A stretch of DNA of 64,000 nt. Origin: Streptococcus mitis. Its GTDB lineage: Bacteria; Bacillota; Bacilli; Lactobacillales; Streptococcaceae. Positions 9,238 through 18,359 of the stretch are shown here, piece after piece; the first letter of the stretch is position 1, and each line of letters begins with the position of its first letter. The notes under the pieces were generated by a model that was given only the letters and a program-made list of their open reading frames with translations, was not told the origin of the DNA and did not search any database. Both the position numbers and the translations under genes were made by a program. Location: assembly GCF_000722695.1 (NCBI RefSeq), contig NZ_JPFU01000013.1:62001-126000 (forward strand). The letters are read 5' to 3'.

Positions 9238-10017
9238 TTAACTTTCTTTTTCTCCTGAAACCAGTGATTTAACGGGTTCAAAGCTGGTTCGGTGAATTGG
9301 GGTAACTCCTAGTTTTTTGAGGCCTTCTAGGTGTTTAGCAGTTCCATATCCTGCATTAGCAGTAAAATCATAGCCAGGGAACTGCTGATCGTATTCCTTC
9401 ATCAATTCATCACGTGTCACCTTGGCTACTATAGAAGCTGCTGCGATCGAGAGAGAATTAGCATCACCCTTGATGATAGAGGTTTGTGAAATTGGCAACT
9501 CCAACTTCATGGCATCAATCAAAAGGTGTTGAGGTTGAGGACTGAGCTGGGAGATTGCTTCCTGCATGGCCAGTTTGGTTGCTTCATAGATATTGACTTG
9601 GTCGATGACTCTATTATCCATGATACCAATGCCGATTGCCAAGGCTTGGTCTTGAACGGCTTGGAAAATCTCCAGATGTTTCTTTTTAGGGATTTTTTTG
9701 CTGTCGTTGAGACCTTTAATCTTACAATTTTTAGGTAAAATAACGGCTGCAGCGACTACAGGTCCAGCCAGAGGACCACGGCCGACCTCATCAACACCAG
9801 CAATTAAGGTCAATCCTTGCTTATAAAGTTCTTTTTCATAGGAAAGCATGGATTCCAAGCGAATATCCTCATCCAATTCAGCCTGAATGGCTTTTTTACG
9901 CTTGCTGATTTCCTTTTGAACTCCAGAGCGATTGTCCTTTTCAAGATCTAAAAAAATAGGGTTATCAAGGTTCTTGACTGTAGCAAGGAGTTCTTTGATT
10001 TCTTTAATCGTCGCCAT
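9238..10017 (-). CDS. rnhB: ribonuclease HII
   Basis: A 259-residue RNase HII that cleaves RNA in RNA-DNA hybrids, including single ribonucleotides in DNA. The catalytic DEGD-type residues are in [17 protein letters not shown] and LLIDAMKL, with the later [14 protein letters not shown] and HRTSFEPVK segments. The N-terminal 70 residues form the extension usual in Gram-positive RNase HII. It overlaps rbgA by 14 bases. The rbgA-rnhB pair is a conserved Firmicutes arrangement. Nothing abnormal is seen. Confidence 0.97.
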   Translation of the reverse strand: MATIKEIKELLATVKNLDNPIFLDLEKDNRSGVQKEISKRKKAIQAELDEDIRLESMLSYEKELYKQGLTLIAGVDEVGRGPLAGPVVAAAVILPKNCKIKGLNDSKKIPKKKHLEIFQAVQDQALAIGIGIMDNRVIDQVNIYEATKLAMQEAISQLSPQPQHLLIDAMKLELPISQTSIIKGDANSLSIAAASIVAKVTRDELMKEYDQQFPGYDFTANAGYGTAKHLEGLKKLGVTPIHRTSFEPVKSLVSGEKES

Positions 10018-10864
10018 CGAGGTCTTCCAATGTATCTAAGGTATCTAAGGTATAGTTACCGAGTTTGCCATCGCGAACTTCCTTCACGAAGAGACTGTAA
10101 AAACGGTCATAGTCGTCACGGAAACCGAGGGCACGGGTCATATCCATAATGATAACAGGCGCTTCTTCTTCAATTTGCATCTGTTTGAAGCGTTCAGCCA
10201 GCTTTTCTGGATAATGTTCTTTGAAATAATTGAGACCAAAAATGGTCACCTCATCCATAGGAAGCAACTGGTCTTTGATAGCTCCTGTCAAGGCTAGTTT
10301 AAGAGCAACAGTTTCATCTTCAAACTTAGGCCAGAGAATCCCTGGTGTATCCAAGATTTCCAAATCTTTATTGGTTTTAAGCCACTGTTGTCCCTTTGTA
10401 ACCCCTGGTTTGTTTCCGACAACGGCAATCTTCTTACCAGCCAAACGGTTCATGAGAGTTGATTTACCAGCATTTGGAATCCCAATAATCATGGTACGCA
10501 GGGTTTCAATCTTGATACCACGTTCTTTTTGGCGAGCAATCTTATCAGCCATGAGTTTCTTAGCAGCATCGGTTACAACTTTTACAGTTACTTGCTCTTT
10601 GGAGTTGATAGCTAGCGTCTGGATTCCTTGTGATTCAAAATACTGACGCCATTCTTTGGTCATTGCTGGATCGGCCAAGTCTGCCTTGTTTAAAATCAAA
10701 AGTTTTGGTTTGTCACCAACAATCTTGGTCAACATAGGATTTTGACTAGATAAAGGTAAGCGTGCATCTACCAAAATCGTCACAAAATCAACAAATTTTA
10801 AATTTTCCTGCACCTGTCGACGAGCCTTAGACATGTGACCAGGAAACCATTGAATAGTAGCCAT
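10004..10864 (-). CDS. rbgA: ribosome biogenesis GTPase RbgA (YlqF)
   Basis: A 286-residue circularly permuted GTPase needed for late 50S subunit assembly. The motifs occur in permuted order: LNKADLAD (G4) precedes [14 protein letters not shown] (G1/P-loop) and LDTPGILWP (G3). The start at 10864 ([11 protein letters not shown]) is chosen because AAAGGA lies nine bases upstream; an in-frame codon at 10888 has no such support. The gene's upstream side now faces the mobile island, so the original promoter may have been replaced or moved away. Confidence 0.96.
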   Translation of the reverse strand: MATIQWFPGHMSKARRQVQENLKFVDFVTILVDARLPLSSQNPMLTKIVGDKPKLLILNKADLADPAMTKEWRQYFESQGIQTLAINSKEQVTVKVVTDAAKKLMADKIARQKERGIKIETLRTMIIGIPNAGKSTLMNRLAGKKIAVVGNKPGVTKGQQWLKTNKDLEILDTPGILWPKFEDETVALKLALTGAIKDQLLPMDEVTIFGLNYFKEHYPEKLAERFKQMQIEEEAPVIIMDMTRALGFRDDYDRFYSLFVKEVRDGKLGNYTLDTLDTLEDLDGDD

Positions 10865-10924
10865 TGAGTTTTTTTCCTTTCGTAGCAAGGGTTTAGAGCC
10901 CCTATTTTATTTTACTATTGTCTA

Positions 10925-10943
10925 AACACCAAGCGAACACCAA
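10925..10943. repeat. two AACACCAA direct repeats at the island's left edge
   Basis: AACACCAA occurs at 10925-10932 and again at 10936-10943, spaced by 11 bp. Short repeats of this kind next to an integrase gene can be recombinase arm-binding sites. No matching partner at the right end was found, so the role is a guess. Confidence 0.25.
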
Positions 10944-10998
10944 AACTACCATGCAATGGAAAAACCTCTGATTTGATTCTCACTTGATTTCACAATCT

Positions 10999-11202
10999 TT
11001 ATATCAAACTGTGGGTGGTATTTGACAATATTTTTTTGATTTTTAATAGTAAATTTGAAACAATATTTTTAGGTGAGTAACGTAGACTAAGATGTAACAA
11101 GTCTTTGAACTCATCAACACTTAATTCTACTTTATTGCTATTATCACTAGTTTCAATGAATTTTTCAATCATTCTGGAATATTTACAGGTATAACTTTTC
11201 AA
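10999..11202 (-). CDS. short hypothetical ORF downstream of the integrase
   Basis: A 67-residue ORF starting at TTG, with a charged middle (SVDEFKDLLHLSL) and a lysine-rich end. It is in the same frame as the integrase, and the sequence between the integrase TAA (11236-11238) and this ORF is open. It could be a separate small gene, the remains of a longer C-terminus, or chance. No family was recognised and the start has no strong ribosome-binding site. Confidence 0.25.
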   Translation of the reverse strand: MKSYTCKYSRMIEKFIETSDNSNKVELSVDEFKDLLHLSLRYSPKNIVSNLLLKIKKILSNTTHSLI

Positions 11203-11235
11203 TTCTTCAAAATGGAAATTGTGATTTTCTACAAA

Positions 11236-12453
11236 TTAATTTAAGGCTTTTACAGTATTTTCTTGTGAACGATTTATATTATGTGTATAACCCATTGTTG
11301 TCTCAAAGTTAGCGTGTCCTACTCTAGTCATAATATCTTTCACTGCTATGTGCATCTCATTACTTTGAAGGTAACTAATATGCATATGCCTAAACGAATG
11401 GGGAGTAACATGTTTTACCCACTTAAAACCATAGTCACTTAAACAATTTGTCAATAATTTTCCTTCTATTCATTTCAAAATTTGACGAAAAGTGCTTGAT
11501 GTTATTGGAGAGCCGTATTCTGTTCTAAATACACTTTCAGAATGTGTAAAAGCAGGACAGGGATGTTTCTCCATATAAGCATCAAACTCTTTATTTCTCT
11601 GTATTGTCCTTTTAATAGCTTCGCTTGCAGCTTCAGGCAAAGCTACTTCTCTAATTGAATTGAGTGTTTTAGTTGTATCAAAATGAAATTGTTCAACTTT
11701 TAAACAATGATATTGAAGTGCCTTATCAATATGCAAGATTCCTTTTTCAAAATCAATATCTGATGGTAAAAATGCTGCTTCACTAATTCGAATACCTGTA
11801 AGCAACAATACTATAGCAAGATCATAATAGTTTGCATTTCTGCATTGGCGTAACACATCAAAAAATGCATGTAATTCATGGATTTCTAGAAATTTAGAAT
11901 CATGTCTTTCTTTTGCTTTACGCCTTTTCTCTAGTGAAATATCTAGTTTTACCGCAGTCATTGGAGAAAACTTAATGACATTATATAACACACCATGATT
12001 AAAAATCTTATTACAAGTACTTTTTATATGAGTCATTGTTGAAGGCGATGCATCATATATTTCTAAATATTTATTGAGACTATTTTTCATCAGAAGTGGA
12101 GTAATCCTATCTAACAAAAAATCATCTCCTATAATTTTCCCAAGTCGTTTCATAACCAGTAGTTCTCTCTGAATTGTTTGTGGTTTAACAGAGACACACC
12201 AAGTCTGAAACCAATTTTCTTTTAACTCTCCAAATGTTGTAATCAGTTCAGGGCTAAACTGACTTTCAAATGAAGTAGTTAGTCTATCTATTTTATCAAG
12301 AACCTCTCTTTCAGCTTGTCTCCTCGCCCTACTAGTATTCTTAGTATAACTTACAGTTACTGATTTCCACTTTCTTGTTAGTGGATCTTTGTACTTTTCA
12401 ACCACTTGATATAAGGGTTGCCCTTTTGAATTTGTTTTAGTTACATAATACAT
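11236..12453 (-). pseudogene. phage/ICE-type tyrosine integrase interrupted by an in-frame TGA
   Basis: One continuous frame of 405 codons encodes an integrase broken by a single TGA at 11470-11472. The front 327 residues have an N-terminal AP2-like arm-binding region, the core-binding domain and the first catalytic arginine (LLTGIRISEAAFLP). After the TGA the same frame continues IEGKLLTNCLSDYGFKW, then HSFRHMHISYL (His-x-x-Arg), VGHANFETT and MGYTHNI (tyrosine). No frameshift is needed. The stop separates Arg I from the other catalytic residues, so neither part should recombine DNA. It is the integrase of the island that separates rbgA from the protease genes. Confidence 0.9.
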
Positions 12454-12537
12454 AATTTAATTCATCTTAACTCTTAAAAAGAAATAAATCATTGTTGTAT
12501 AGAATAAATAACTACCCTATATTATACCATGACTTCC

Positions 12538-12771
12538 TTATTTTGTCCGCTTTTGCTTCCATCTTAAGAAACTTTCGAATCCTTCTAGATTAATGAAAAC
12601 AAGTTTATGGGTTGAGTTAATTACATACATGGAAAATGTTCTGTTTTCTCGCATTTCTTTAATCCATCTGTTCAATGTATATTGATTTAAACCATCCCAT
12701 CTTTTTAGAATTCCTTTCTTATCGGCCCATTCTGCAATGGAATTTTCGACAGATATATATTTTATATTCAT
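12538..12771 (-). CDS. excisionase-like small DNA-binding protein
   Basis: A 77-residue basic protein with a predicted helix-turn-helix (about residues 10-45: SIAEWADKKGILKRWDGLNQ, then YTLNRWIKEMRE). The start at 12771 is preferred because GGAAGGATGATGAC precedes the ATG; the longer in-frame version starting at 12807 lacks this. Position directly upstream of the integrase and its size suggest an excisionase or directionality factor of the island. I did not recognise a named family. Confidence 0.6.
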   Translation of the reverse strand: MNIKYISVENSIAEWADKKGILKRWDGLNQYTLNRWIKEMRENRTFSMYVINSTHKLVFINLEGFESFLRWKQKRTK

Positions 12772-12876
12772 GTCATCATCCTTCCTAAAAAATATTTTTA
12801 CCTCCATGGCATGACTGATGAAGTCATCATAAGAATTACACTTGCTGCTCTTTTACGATGGCAGCCTGAACGGTCA

Positions 12877-12935
12877 GAAGTATCATTGTATATCATTTGT
12901 ATCATGGCATATAAAGTATCACTTTATTTTATTGA
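12877..12935. promoter_or_regulatory. iterated GTATCA motif (candidate operator)
   Basis: Three GTATCA copies (AGTATCATT, TGTATCATGG, AGTATCACTT) plus a TATATCATT lie within about 60 bp upstream of the excisionase-like gene. Iterated short motifs between a Cro/CI-type regulator and an excisionase suggest repressor binding. This is a pattern call only. Confidence 0.3.
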
Positions 12936-13029
12936 TGGTTTTAATATCGCTCTTATCATGGCGAGCCATTCAAAACTGCTCCACAAATGAGGAAAGTACC
13001 ATTTTGGACTATTCAATTGTCAAAGAACA

Positions 13030-13075
13030 AATAAAAAATCTCCTCATTTTCACACTCTATGAAATTGAGGAGATT
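13030..13075 (-). terminator. terminator overlapping the end of the XRE regulator gene
   Basis: Arms AATCTCCTCATTTTCA (13037-13052) and TGAAATTGAGGAGATT (13060-13075) pair with one mismatch around a 7-base loop. On the minus strand the stem is followed by a T-rich tract (TTTTTTAT). The distal arm overlaps the stop codon of the upstream gene. Confidence 0.75.
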
Positions 13076-13295
13076 ATTTTCTAAAGCGAATTTTATCAGG
13101 AAAATCTGTCAATCCCAATAGATAGTCTGTACTGACATCGTAAAAGTTTGAGAGAGTTACCAATACATCTGCTGTTAACGTATGCTCACCCCGTTCAATT
13201 TTAGCATAAGCTGAGTTTGTAAACGAAAGTATTTTAGCTATTTGTTTTTGGGTCAAATCGTGATCTTCCCTCAAATCTCTCAAACGTCTGTACAT
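13074..13295 (-). CDS. Cro/CI (XRE) family transcriptional regulator
   Basis: A 73-residue single-domain helix-turn-helix protein. LTQKQIAKILSFTNSAYAKI forms the HTH, followed by the typical LSNFYDVSTDYLLGLTD end of the XRE domain. Small regulators like this control the excision and transfer genes of mobile elements. The candidate operator repeats just downstream fit that role. It ends in its own terminator. Confidence 0.85.
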   Translation of the reverse strand: MYRRLRDLREDHDLTQKQIAKILSFTNSAYAKIERGEHTLTADVLVTLSNFYDVSTDYLLGLTDFPDKIRFRK

Positions 13296-13834
13296 CTAGC
13301 TTTCTCCTGAGAAAAGTATAAATATAAAACTAAGAAATCATTCAAAGTGTCCAAACTGGACATTTTGAACTAAGATTAATTTATTAAACATATCTCATAA
13401 GCATATCTATTATGGGTAAGACAATATTAAAAAAGACGGTCAAAAAACAACCTGACTCCACTGGAATTCAGGAATCAGGTCGCTTAAGATTTTATATTAT
13501 TTACTGTCTACTTGACAGGGAGCTGTTCACCAATGGGAATCTCTAGCTTTTTTGTGACTGAGAACTATTTTGTCTCAGACTTCTTCAATACACCTTGTTA
13601 TTGGGAATTTACGGAAGGTTAATGAATTATTTAAAATAAAAGTAAAGAGAAACAAACAGACACTCTATAGCTGTTAGACGTTTTTTAGAGTAATAACAAC
13701 TTGATAAAGTGAATACAATTTGCTTAATTAAGCGTAAAAAACCAAAATCGTAAAGTCAATTACTTTTAAGTCATGACTCACGTTTTATTGTTTCATTGTT
13801 AATCGTATTAAATTATTTAATTTTCGAGCAACAT
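13296..13834. other. 539-bp intergenic region with a hairpin and a possible IS-end scar
   Basis: No convincing gene was found. It holds the XRE promoter side, a hairpin at 13450-13480, and a segment near 13501-13530 (ACTGTCTACTTGACAGGGAG) that resembles streptococcal IS3-family ends. A short minus-strand frame past it (KKLEIPIGEQLPVK before a stop) could be a transposase tail but was not identified. The minus strand was also read for a lanthipeptide precursor; none with a recognisable leader and Cys/Ser/Thr-rich core was seen. Confidence 0.4.
13442..13480 (-). terminator. hairpin with U-tract downstream of the lanthipeptide ABC genes
   Basis: Arms ACCTGACTCC (13450-13459) and GGAATCAGGT (13471-13480) pair with one mismatch. 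On the minus strand they are followed by TTGTTTTTTG. It lies about 350 bases past the last permease gene and could end that operon. Confidence 0.55.
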
Positions 13835-14545
13835 TTAAACTAGATTTTGTTCTTTCAATTTTATTAGTTTTGGAAGAAGGGAAAATTCAAATCCCATAAT
13901 CCAGATACAAACTAATAATTTAATACCTAAGCTTGTAGTTGACTGAATTGCTGTATAATAATAAGTTGCAGGTATAAATATATTCCAATCACTCTGAAAC
14001 GTGGTTAAAACAATAAGTATCAGCAAAATATTAGGTAGGGCCTTAGCTAAAATGGAATCAAATCTTATACAGCAAATTTGCATAAAGATAGCTATAGGTA
14101 AAAATAAAAGAAATGACATTATATTGGGAAATATTATATTTGGAAATAACATATCAGTTCCCATACCACCTAATTGAATTAAAGAAAAAATTGTATAAAC
14201 AAAATAACAAATAAAACATCTTACGATATTTATCGTTACTTTTATATAGATGATTTTCGCGAGATTATTAGTGTTAATCACCATGATATTCCAACCATTA
14301 TTATTATCTTCAATCAATGCCTCTCTTAGATTTTGATACAAAATTTGTATCGGAAAGATCATTAGCATATATATTACAGTGTGTAAAACATACCAATACT
14401 TATTATAAGCAAGTTCTGAGTATGATGCTGAAATATCTAAAATATATGTTTTTATAGCTAGAATGACTAGAATCTGAATACAGATGTCAACAATAATAAA
14501 TAAAAATATTTTACTCTTAATCAATTCATTTTTAAGTAACTTCAT
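13835..14545 (-). CDS. lanthipeptide-immunity ABC transporter permease (LanG/LanE-like)
   Basis: A 236-residue membrane protein with about six hydrophobic segments and no catalytic motif. It is the last of three ABC genes (ATPase, permease, permease) behind lanT, the layout of LanFEG-type systems that protect a producer by expelling its own lantibiotic from the membrane. It follows the other permease by 12 bases. Very AT-rich with few other marks, so the assignment rests mainly on context. The frame is intact. Confidence 0.75.
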   Translation of the reverse strand: MKLLKNELIKSKIFLFIIVDICIQILVILAIKTYILDISASYSELAYNKYWYVLHTVIYMLMIFPIQILYQNLREALIEDNNNGWNIMVINTNNLAKIIYIKVTINIVRCFICYFVYTIFSLIQLGGMGTDMLFPNIIFPNIMSFLLFLPIAIFMQICCIRFDSILAKALPNILLILIVLTTFQSDWNIFIPATYYYTAIQSTTSLGIKLLVCIWIMGFEFSLLPKLIKLKEQNLV

Positions 14546-14557
14546 TTTTATTACCTA

Positions 14558-15301
14558 TTAAAGTTTCATCTCAAAACTTCTTTCGTTCAATTTACGAATT
14601 AATATATAAAAAAGTACGATGATTATTATATTAGATAGTAAAATCATATAAAATTGACTTTCAGTCACTCTAAAAGCATGAGAAAGATAAGTAAATGGTA
14701 AGTAAATCTTAAAATTATAATCGTTGTAGTATATGCTAATTGTTAATATCATCATTATAATACCAATTGGTATTATTCCAGAAATTTTCCTTATAAGTAC
14801 TAAAGTTAGAAAATATAATAACATTATCATCAACGAGGAAATTAATTGAATGGTAAATGTTTTTAAAAAGAAAATCAAACCAATCTCTAAACTGTTATCA
14901 ATAGCCTTCCCAATAACGTATAAGCTAATATAATCAGACAACCAAAAAGTAAATGTGTAAACCACTGTAATGAGTAATTTAGAATTTATTGTGTACTTGT
15001 TTCTAAATGGCAATGAAATTACGGTTAACCATGCATCATTTTTAAATTCTACTGCAAACACTTCGTAAATTATTAAAGATAGAACTAAATAAAATAGTTC
15101 AGAAAAATAAAATATTGTTTGTTCTTTAAAAATTAACTGCCAATTAGATAAAGCAAGTTCATTTTGATGCACCAATAAATAACCTCGATACCTAAAAGTT
15201 AAGTCTATATATAACAAAGCATTCAGAATTATTGGAAAAATAATAACAAACCATAAGATGCTTTTTTTCTGCTTTAGAAACTCTAATTTAATCATATTCA
15301 C
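14558..15301 (-). CDS. lanthipeptide-immunity ABC transporter permease (LanE-like)
   Basis: A 247-residue ABC-2-type permease. It begins MNMIKLEFLKQKKSILWF, a typical first cytoplasmic stretch and membrane helix of LanE/LanG and bacitracin-type permeases, followed by about five more hydrophobic segments. Its start lies 14 bases inside the preceding ATPase gene, so the two are translationally coupled. With the ATPase and second permease it should form an immunity exporter in the cell membrane. LanE versus LanG cannot be decided by eye. Confidence 0.8.
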   Translation of the reverse strand: MNMIKLEFLKQKKSILWFVIIFPIILNALLYIDLTFRYRGYLLVHQNELALSNWQLIFKEQTIFYFSELFYLVLSLIIYEVFAVEFKNDAWLTVISLPFRNKYTINSKLLITVVYTFTFWLSDYISLYVIGKAIDNSLEIGLIFFLKTFTIQLISSLMIMLLYFLTLVLIRKISGIIPIGIIMMILTISIYYNDYNFKIYLPFTYLSHAFRVTESQFYMILLSNIIIIVLFYILIRKLNERSFEMKL

Positions 15302-16016
15302 CTCCAGCTAAACAAGCTAAGTAGGCTTCTTCCAGATTTCGACAATTATACTTTTGTAAAAGGTTGTGGCAAGAACCAAAAAATTCAACTTTCCCATAAT
15401 TTATAATTATAATATCAGATATCACTTTATCCAGTTCACTAAGAATATGACTTGATATTAAAAATGTAATACCTTTTTTCTCCTGTAGAAAACGGATTAA
15501 ACTTCTAATTTCAATTACACCCTGTGGATCAAGTCCATTGATTGGTTCATCCCAAATTAATATTTCTGGACTACCTAACAATGATGCAGCTATACTTAGA
15601 CGTTGTTTCATACCCATTGAAAAATTTTTCACTTTTTTCTTTTTAACATCTTTTAATCCTACCATTGATAGATATTCATTAAGTCTTTCAGTATCTAAAC
15701 TAAGCCCTTTCATATTTGCTATTAACTTCAAATTTTTATAAGCATCAAGATGACCATAAAATGAAGGTCCCAAGACTAATCCTATCCTAGATAATATATT
15801 TTCGGAATTCTGTTCTACGGTTTGATTAAAAATAGTTATTTTCCCAGAATCTGGTTTTAAAATCCCTAGAATCATTTTGATAATTGTAGTTTTTCCAGCC
15901 CCATTTGGTCCAACAAAACCATATACTTTTCCCTTATTTAAATAAAATGAAGTGTTATGAATAACTTCAATATCTTTAAATCTTTTTGTTAGATTTATAA
16001 TTTCAACTATAGCCAT
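15288..16016 (-). CDS. lanthipeptide-immunity ABC transporter ATPase (LanF-like)
   Basis: A 242-residue ATPase with Walker A GPNGAGKTTIIKMI, signature SMGMKQRLSIA and Walker B ILIWDEPINGLDP. The E-loop glutamate typical of some lantibiotic exporters was not checked against an alignment. It precedes two permease genes and follows a small membrane protein and lanT, matching LanF of an immunity system. The frame is complete. Because the LanM gene upstream is broken, it may now protect only against lanthipeptides made by neighbours. Confidence 0.88.
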   Translation of the reverse strand: MAIVEIINLTKRFKDIEVIHNTSFYLNKGKVYGFVGPNGAGKTTIIKMILGILKPDSGKITIFNQTVEQNSENILSRIGLVLGPSFYGHLDAYKNLKLIANMKGLSLDTERLNEYLSMVGLKDVKKKKVKNFSMGMKQRLSIAASLLGSPEILIWDEPINGLDPQGVIEIRSLIRFLQEKKGITFLISSHILSELDKVISDIIIINYGKVEFFGSCHNLLQKYNCRNLEEAYLACLAGGEYD

Positions 16017-16049
16017 CTCTACTCCTTAGTTTACAGCAAAAAATTGTGC

Positions 16050-16220
16050 TTAATTCTTATTGTTTTTGTAAAAAATCAGCGAACCCAATACTATTCCATT
16101 CAACAAGCCTAAAGAAATACCATATTCAACTGGAAAATCTAAAAAAATTGCAAATACTATTCCAATCATCACCCCTAGTGAGGCTGCTGTTGAAATTACA
16201 TATTCATTTACTTTCTTCAT
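16050..16220 (-). CDS. 56-aa small membrane protein in the lanthipeptide operon
   Basis: Reading from the ATG at 16218-16220 gives 56 residues beginning MKKVNEYVISTAASLGVMIG and ending IFYKNNKN, with two hydrophobic segments (about residues 9-27 and 33-50). The ribosome-binding site GAGGTG lies eight bases before the ATG. It sits between lanT and the LanF-like ATPase with short gaps, so it belongs to the operon. It lacks a double-glycine leader and a Cys/Ser/Thr-rich core, so it is not the precursor. A small immunity protein is possible. Confidence 0.65.
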   Translation of the reverse strand: MKKVNEYVISTAASLGVMIGIVFAIFLDFPVEYGISLGLLNGIVLGSLIFYKNNKN

Positions 16221-16232
16221 TTTCTTTACACC

Positions 16233-18359
16233 TCATTTCCTTTTTGTATATAAGCTGTAGTACTCTCCACCAAGAGCCATTAAGTACTTATGATTTCCTG
16301 ACTCAACAATCTTACCACCTTTCATTACAAAAATAATATCCGCATCCTTAATCGTTGACAATCTATGAGCTACAATTATTTGAGTACAGCCCTGACTTTT
16401 TATATACTTTGTTATTCTTTCCTCATTAATAGTGTCTAATGCACTAGTTGCTTCATCTAAAATTACAATACTAGGATTATTTATTAATGCACGTGCCAGT
16501 GCTATCCGTTGTCTTTGACCACCTGAAATATTTGAACCCATCTCTGAGATGATAGTATTAAATTTCATCGGCATAGCCATGATTTCATCATAGATTTGAA
16601 CTGCTTTACAAACTTCCTCTATCTTTTGTGAAGTAACTTCGTGCTTTAAAGTTATGTTATCAAGAATACTTCTGTTCAATAAAAACGAATCTTGTGGAAC
16701 TACTCCTAAATTTTGACTTAATATTTTTTTATCTATTTGATTAATATTTATACCATCAAATAAAACTTTTCCTGTATCAATCTTATATAATCCTGATAGT
16801 ATTTTTAATAACGTACTTTTTCCTGACCCCGATTGACCGACTAGTGCAATTCTCTGTCCTGACTCAATAGTCAAATTTAAATTTTCTATTACAGGAGCTG
16901 AGTCTTTGGAATAAGAGAAAGATAGGTCCTTAATATCTATTCTACCTTCTAAAGAACACTTTTTAAGACCATTTTCAACATTCTCTTCATTTTCAAGCCA
17001 GATATCATTTACTCTATTTAAGTATCCTGCTGCCAAAATATACTGCGTATAAGCATTAAATATTGAGATTTCTGAACTAAATAAAATTGATGCCATAGTT
17101 TGAAATGCGACAACCTCACCCAATAAAATTTTTCCATTTAAAACATTATCAAGTCCAAAAATCAATATAATTATAGGAGCGAACAATTGAAATACATTAG
17201 TAGCTGAATTGTATAAAATATACACAATACTTCGTTCCTTATACTTTGTCAATACGTTTTTTAAATGCTTAAACCAGTTTTCATATATTTCATCTTCTAA
17301 TCCCGATATTTTTATTGAAGAAATAGTATTTAATGCTTCTGTTTCTACTGAGTAAATCAATGATTGTTCTTGTAATTCTCTATTAACCGTATCATACATT
17401 ATTTTTCTAGTACTAAACAGAAACAAAAAATTGATTAAACTCAATATAAGAGCTATAATTGCTAGTGTTTTTGAACTAAGAAACATATATATTACAACAC
17501 TTAGAATAATTCCAATATCTACTACTCCCCCAACAACTTGGTTAGTAAATAACTCCCTAAAACCACTAAGACTAGAGATTCTGTATAAAATATCTCCTTT
17601 TGCCCTGAGTTCAAAAAAACTATATGGTAGTTTAAGCAAATGCTTAAATGTAAAACTTTCAATATCTCTACTAAAAAATATATTAGAAAATAGAATTCCC
17701 ATACTCCTAGCCAAGATAGAAATAAGGTACAAACAAAGTAGAGAAAATAAAATTAAAAACGAGGTTTGAAAAGAAAATGTATTACCTAATGCAGAATTAA
17801 TAAACTTTGAAGTCATTACTGGTACGGAAAGTATTATTAAGTAACTTATTATTGAAAATAGCAACGTCAAAATCAATCGACCTTTTACCTTTGAAAAACT
17901 AGAGAATACTCTTATCCATGGTGAAGGAAACTGTGACTTCAAAGATTGGTAATTTTCGTTAGGAAATGATAGCAGTACTATATTACTAAAATGTTTTGAA
18001 AACTCCTTAAACTCATAATTTACATATCCTTTAGAAGGATCCATTATATAGACCTTATTCTTTTTTACTTTGTAAATAACTACATAATGTTGATTATCCC
18101 AAAATGCTATTAATGGTAACGGAAGTTCACTAATTTTATTTACATCTTTAACTTGATATGAACCAGTATCAAAATTTCGTTTATTCAATAACTGTTTCAA
18201 GTCACCTATACTATAACCATCTCTCCCTTTTTCTATATCACGTCTTAAATCTAGTAATGTCTCTTTGCTCTTATAGAAATGTAGTATGGACAAACAGCAA
18301 CATAAACCACATTCTATTTGAGACATTTGCTCAATATTAGGTACTTTTCTAGTCATCAT
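16233..18359 (-). CDS. LanT-type ABC transporter with C39 leader peptidase
   Basis: A 708-residue exporter. Residues 1-130 are a C39 cysteine peptidase (catalytic Cys17 in QIECGLCC, His in NQHYVVIY, Asp in MDPSKGY) that cuts leaders after Gly-Gly. A membrane domain follows (about residues 155-430), then an ATPase with GQSGSGKSTLLKIL, ISGGQRQRIALARAL and IVILDEATSALD. It should cleave and export the locus's lanthipeptide. Its start overlaps the lanM stop by four bases. The frame is intact although no precursor remains nearby, so it may be unused or may serve other GG-leader peptides. Confidence 0.93.
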   Translation of the reverse strand: MMTRKVPNIEQMSQIECGLCCCLSILHFYKSKETLLDLRRDIEKGRDGYSIGDLKQLLNKRNFDTGSYQVKDVNKISELPLPLIAFWDNQHYVVIYKVKKNKVYIMDPSKGYVNYEFKEFSKHFSNIVLLSFPNENYQSLKSQFPSPWIRVFSSFSKVKGRLILTLLFSIISYLIILSVPVMTSKFINSALGNTFSFQTSFLILFSLLCLYLISILARSMGILFSNIFFSRDIESFTFKHLLKLPYSFFELRAKGDILYRISSLSGFRELFTNQVVGGVVDIGIILSVVIYMFLSSKTLAIIALILSLINFLFLFSTRKIMYDTVNRELQEQSLIYSVETEALNTISSIKISGLEDEIYENWFKHLKNVLTKYKERSIVYILYNSATNVFQLFAPIIILIFGLDNVLNGKILLGEVVAFQTMASILFSSEISIFNAYTQYILAAGYLNRVNDIWLENEENVENGLKKCSLEGRIDIKDLSFSYSKDSAPVIENLNLTIESGQRIALVGQSGSGKSTLLKILSGLYKIDTGKVLFDGININQIDKKILSQNLGVVPQDSFLLNRSILDNITLKHEVTSQKIEEVCKAVQIYDEIMAMPMKFNTIISEMGSNISGGQRQRIALARALINNPSIVILDEATSALDTINEERITKYIKSQGCTQIIVAHRLSTIKDADIIFVMKGGKIVESGNHKYLMALGGEYYSLYTKRK

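Noticed and set aside
12842..13084. 80-residue plus-strand ORF between the excisionase-like and XRE genes
   Set aside because: It starts at TTG without a ribosome-binding site, covers the terminator hairpin and operator-like repeats, and has no protein-like pattern.
16050..16220. The 56-aa gene as the missing lanthipeptide precursor
   Set aside because: It has membrane helices, no GG/GA leader and no Cys/Ser/Thr-rich core.
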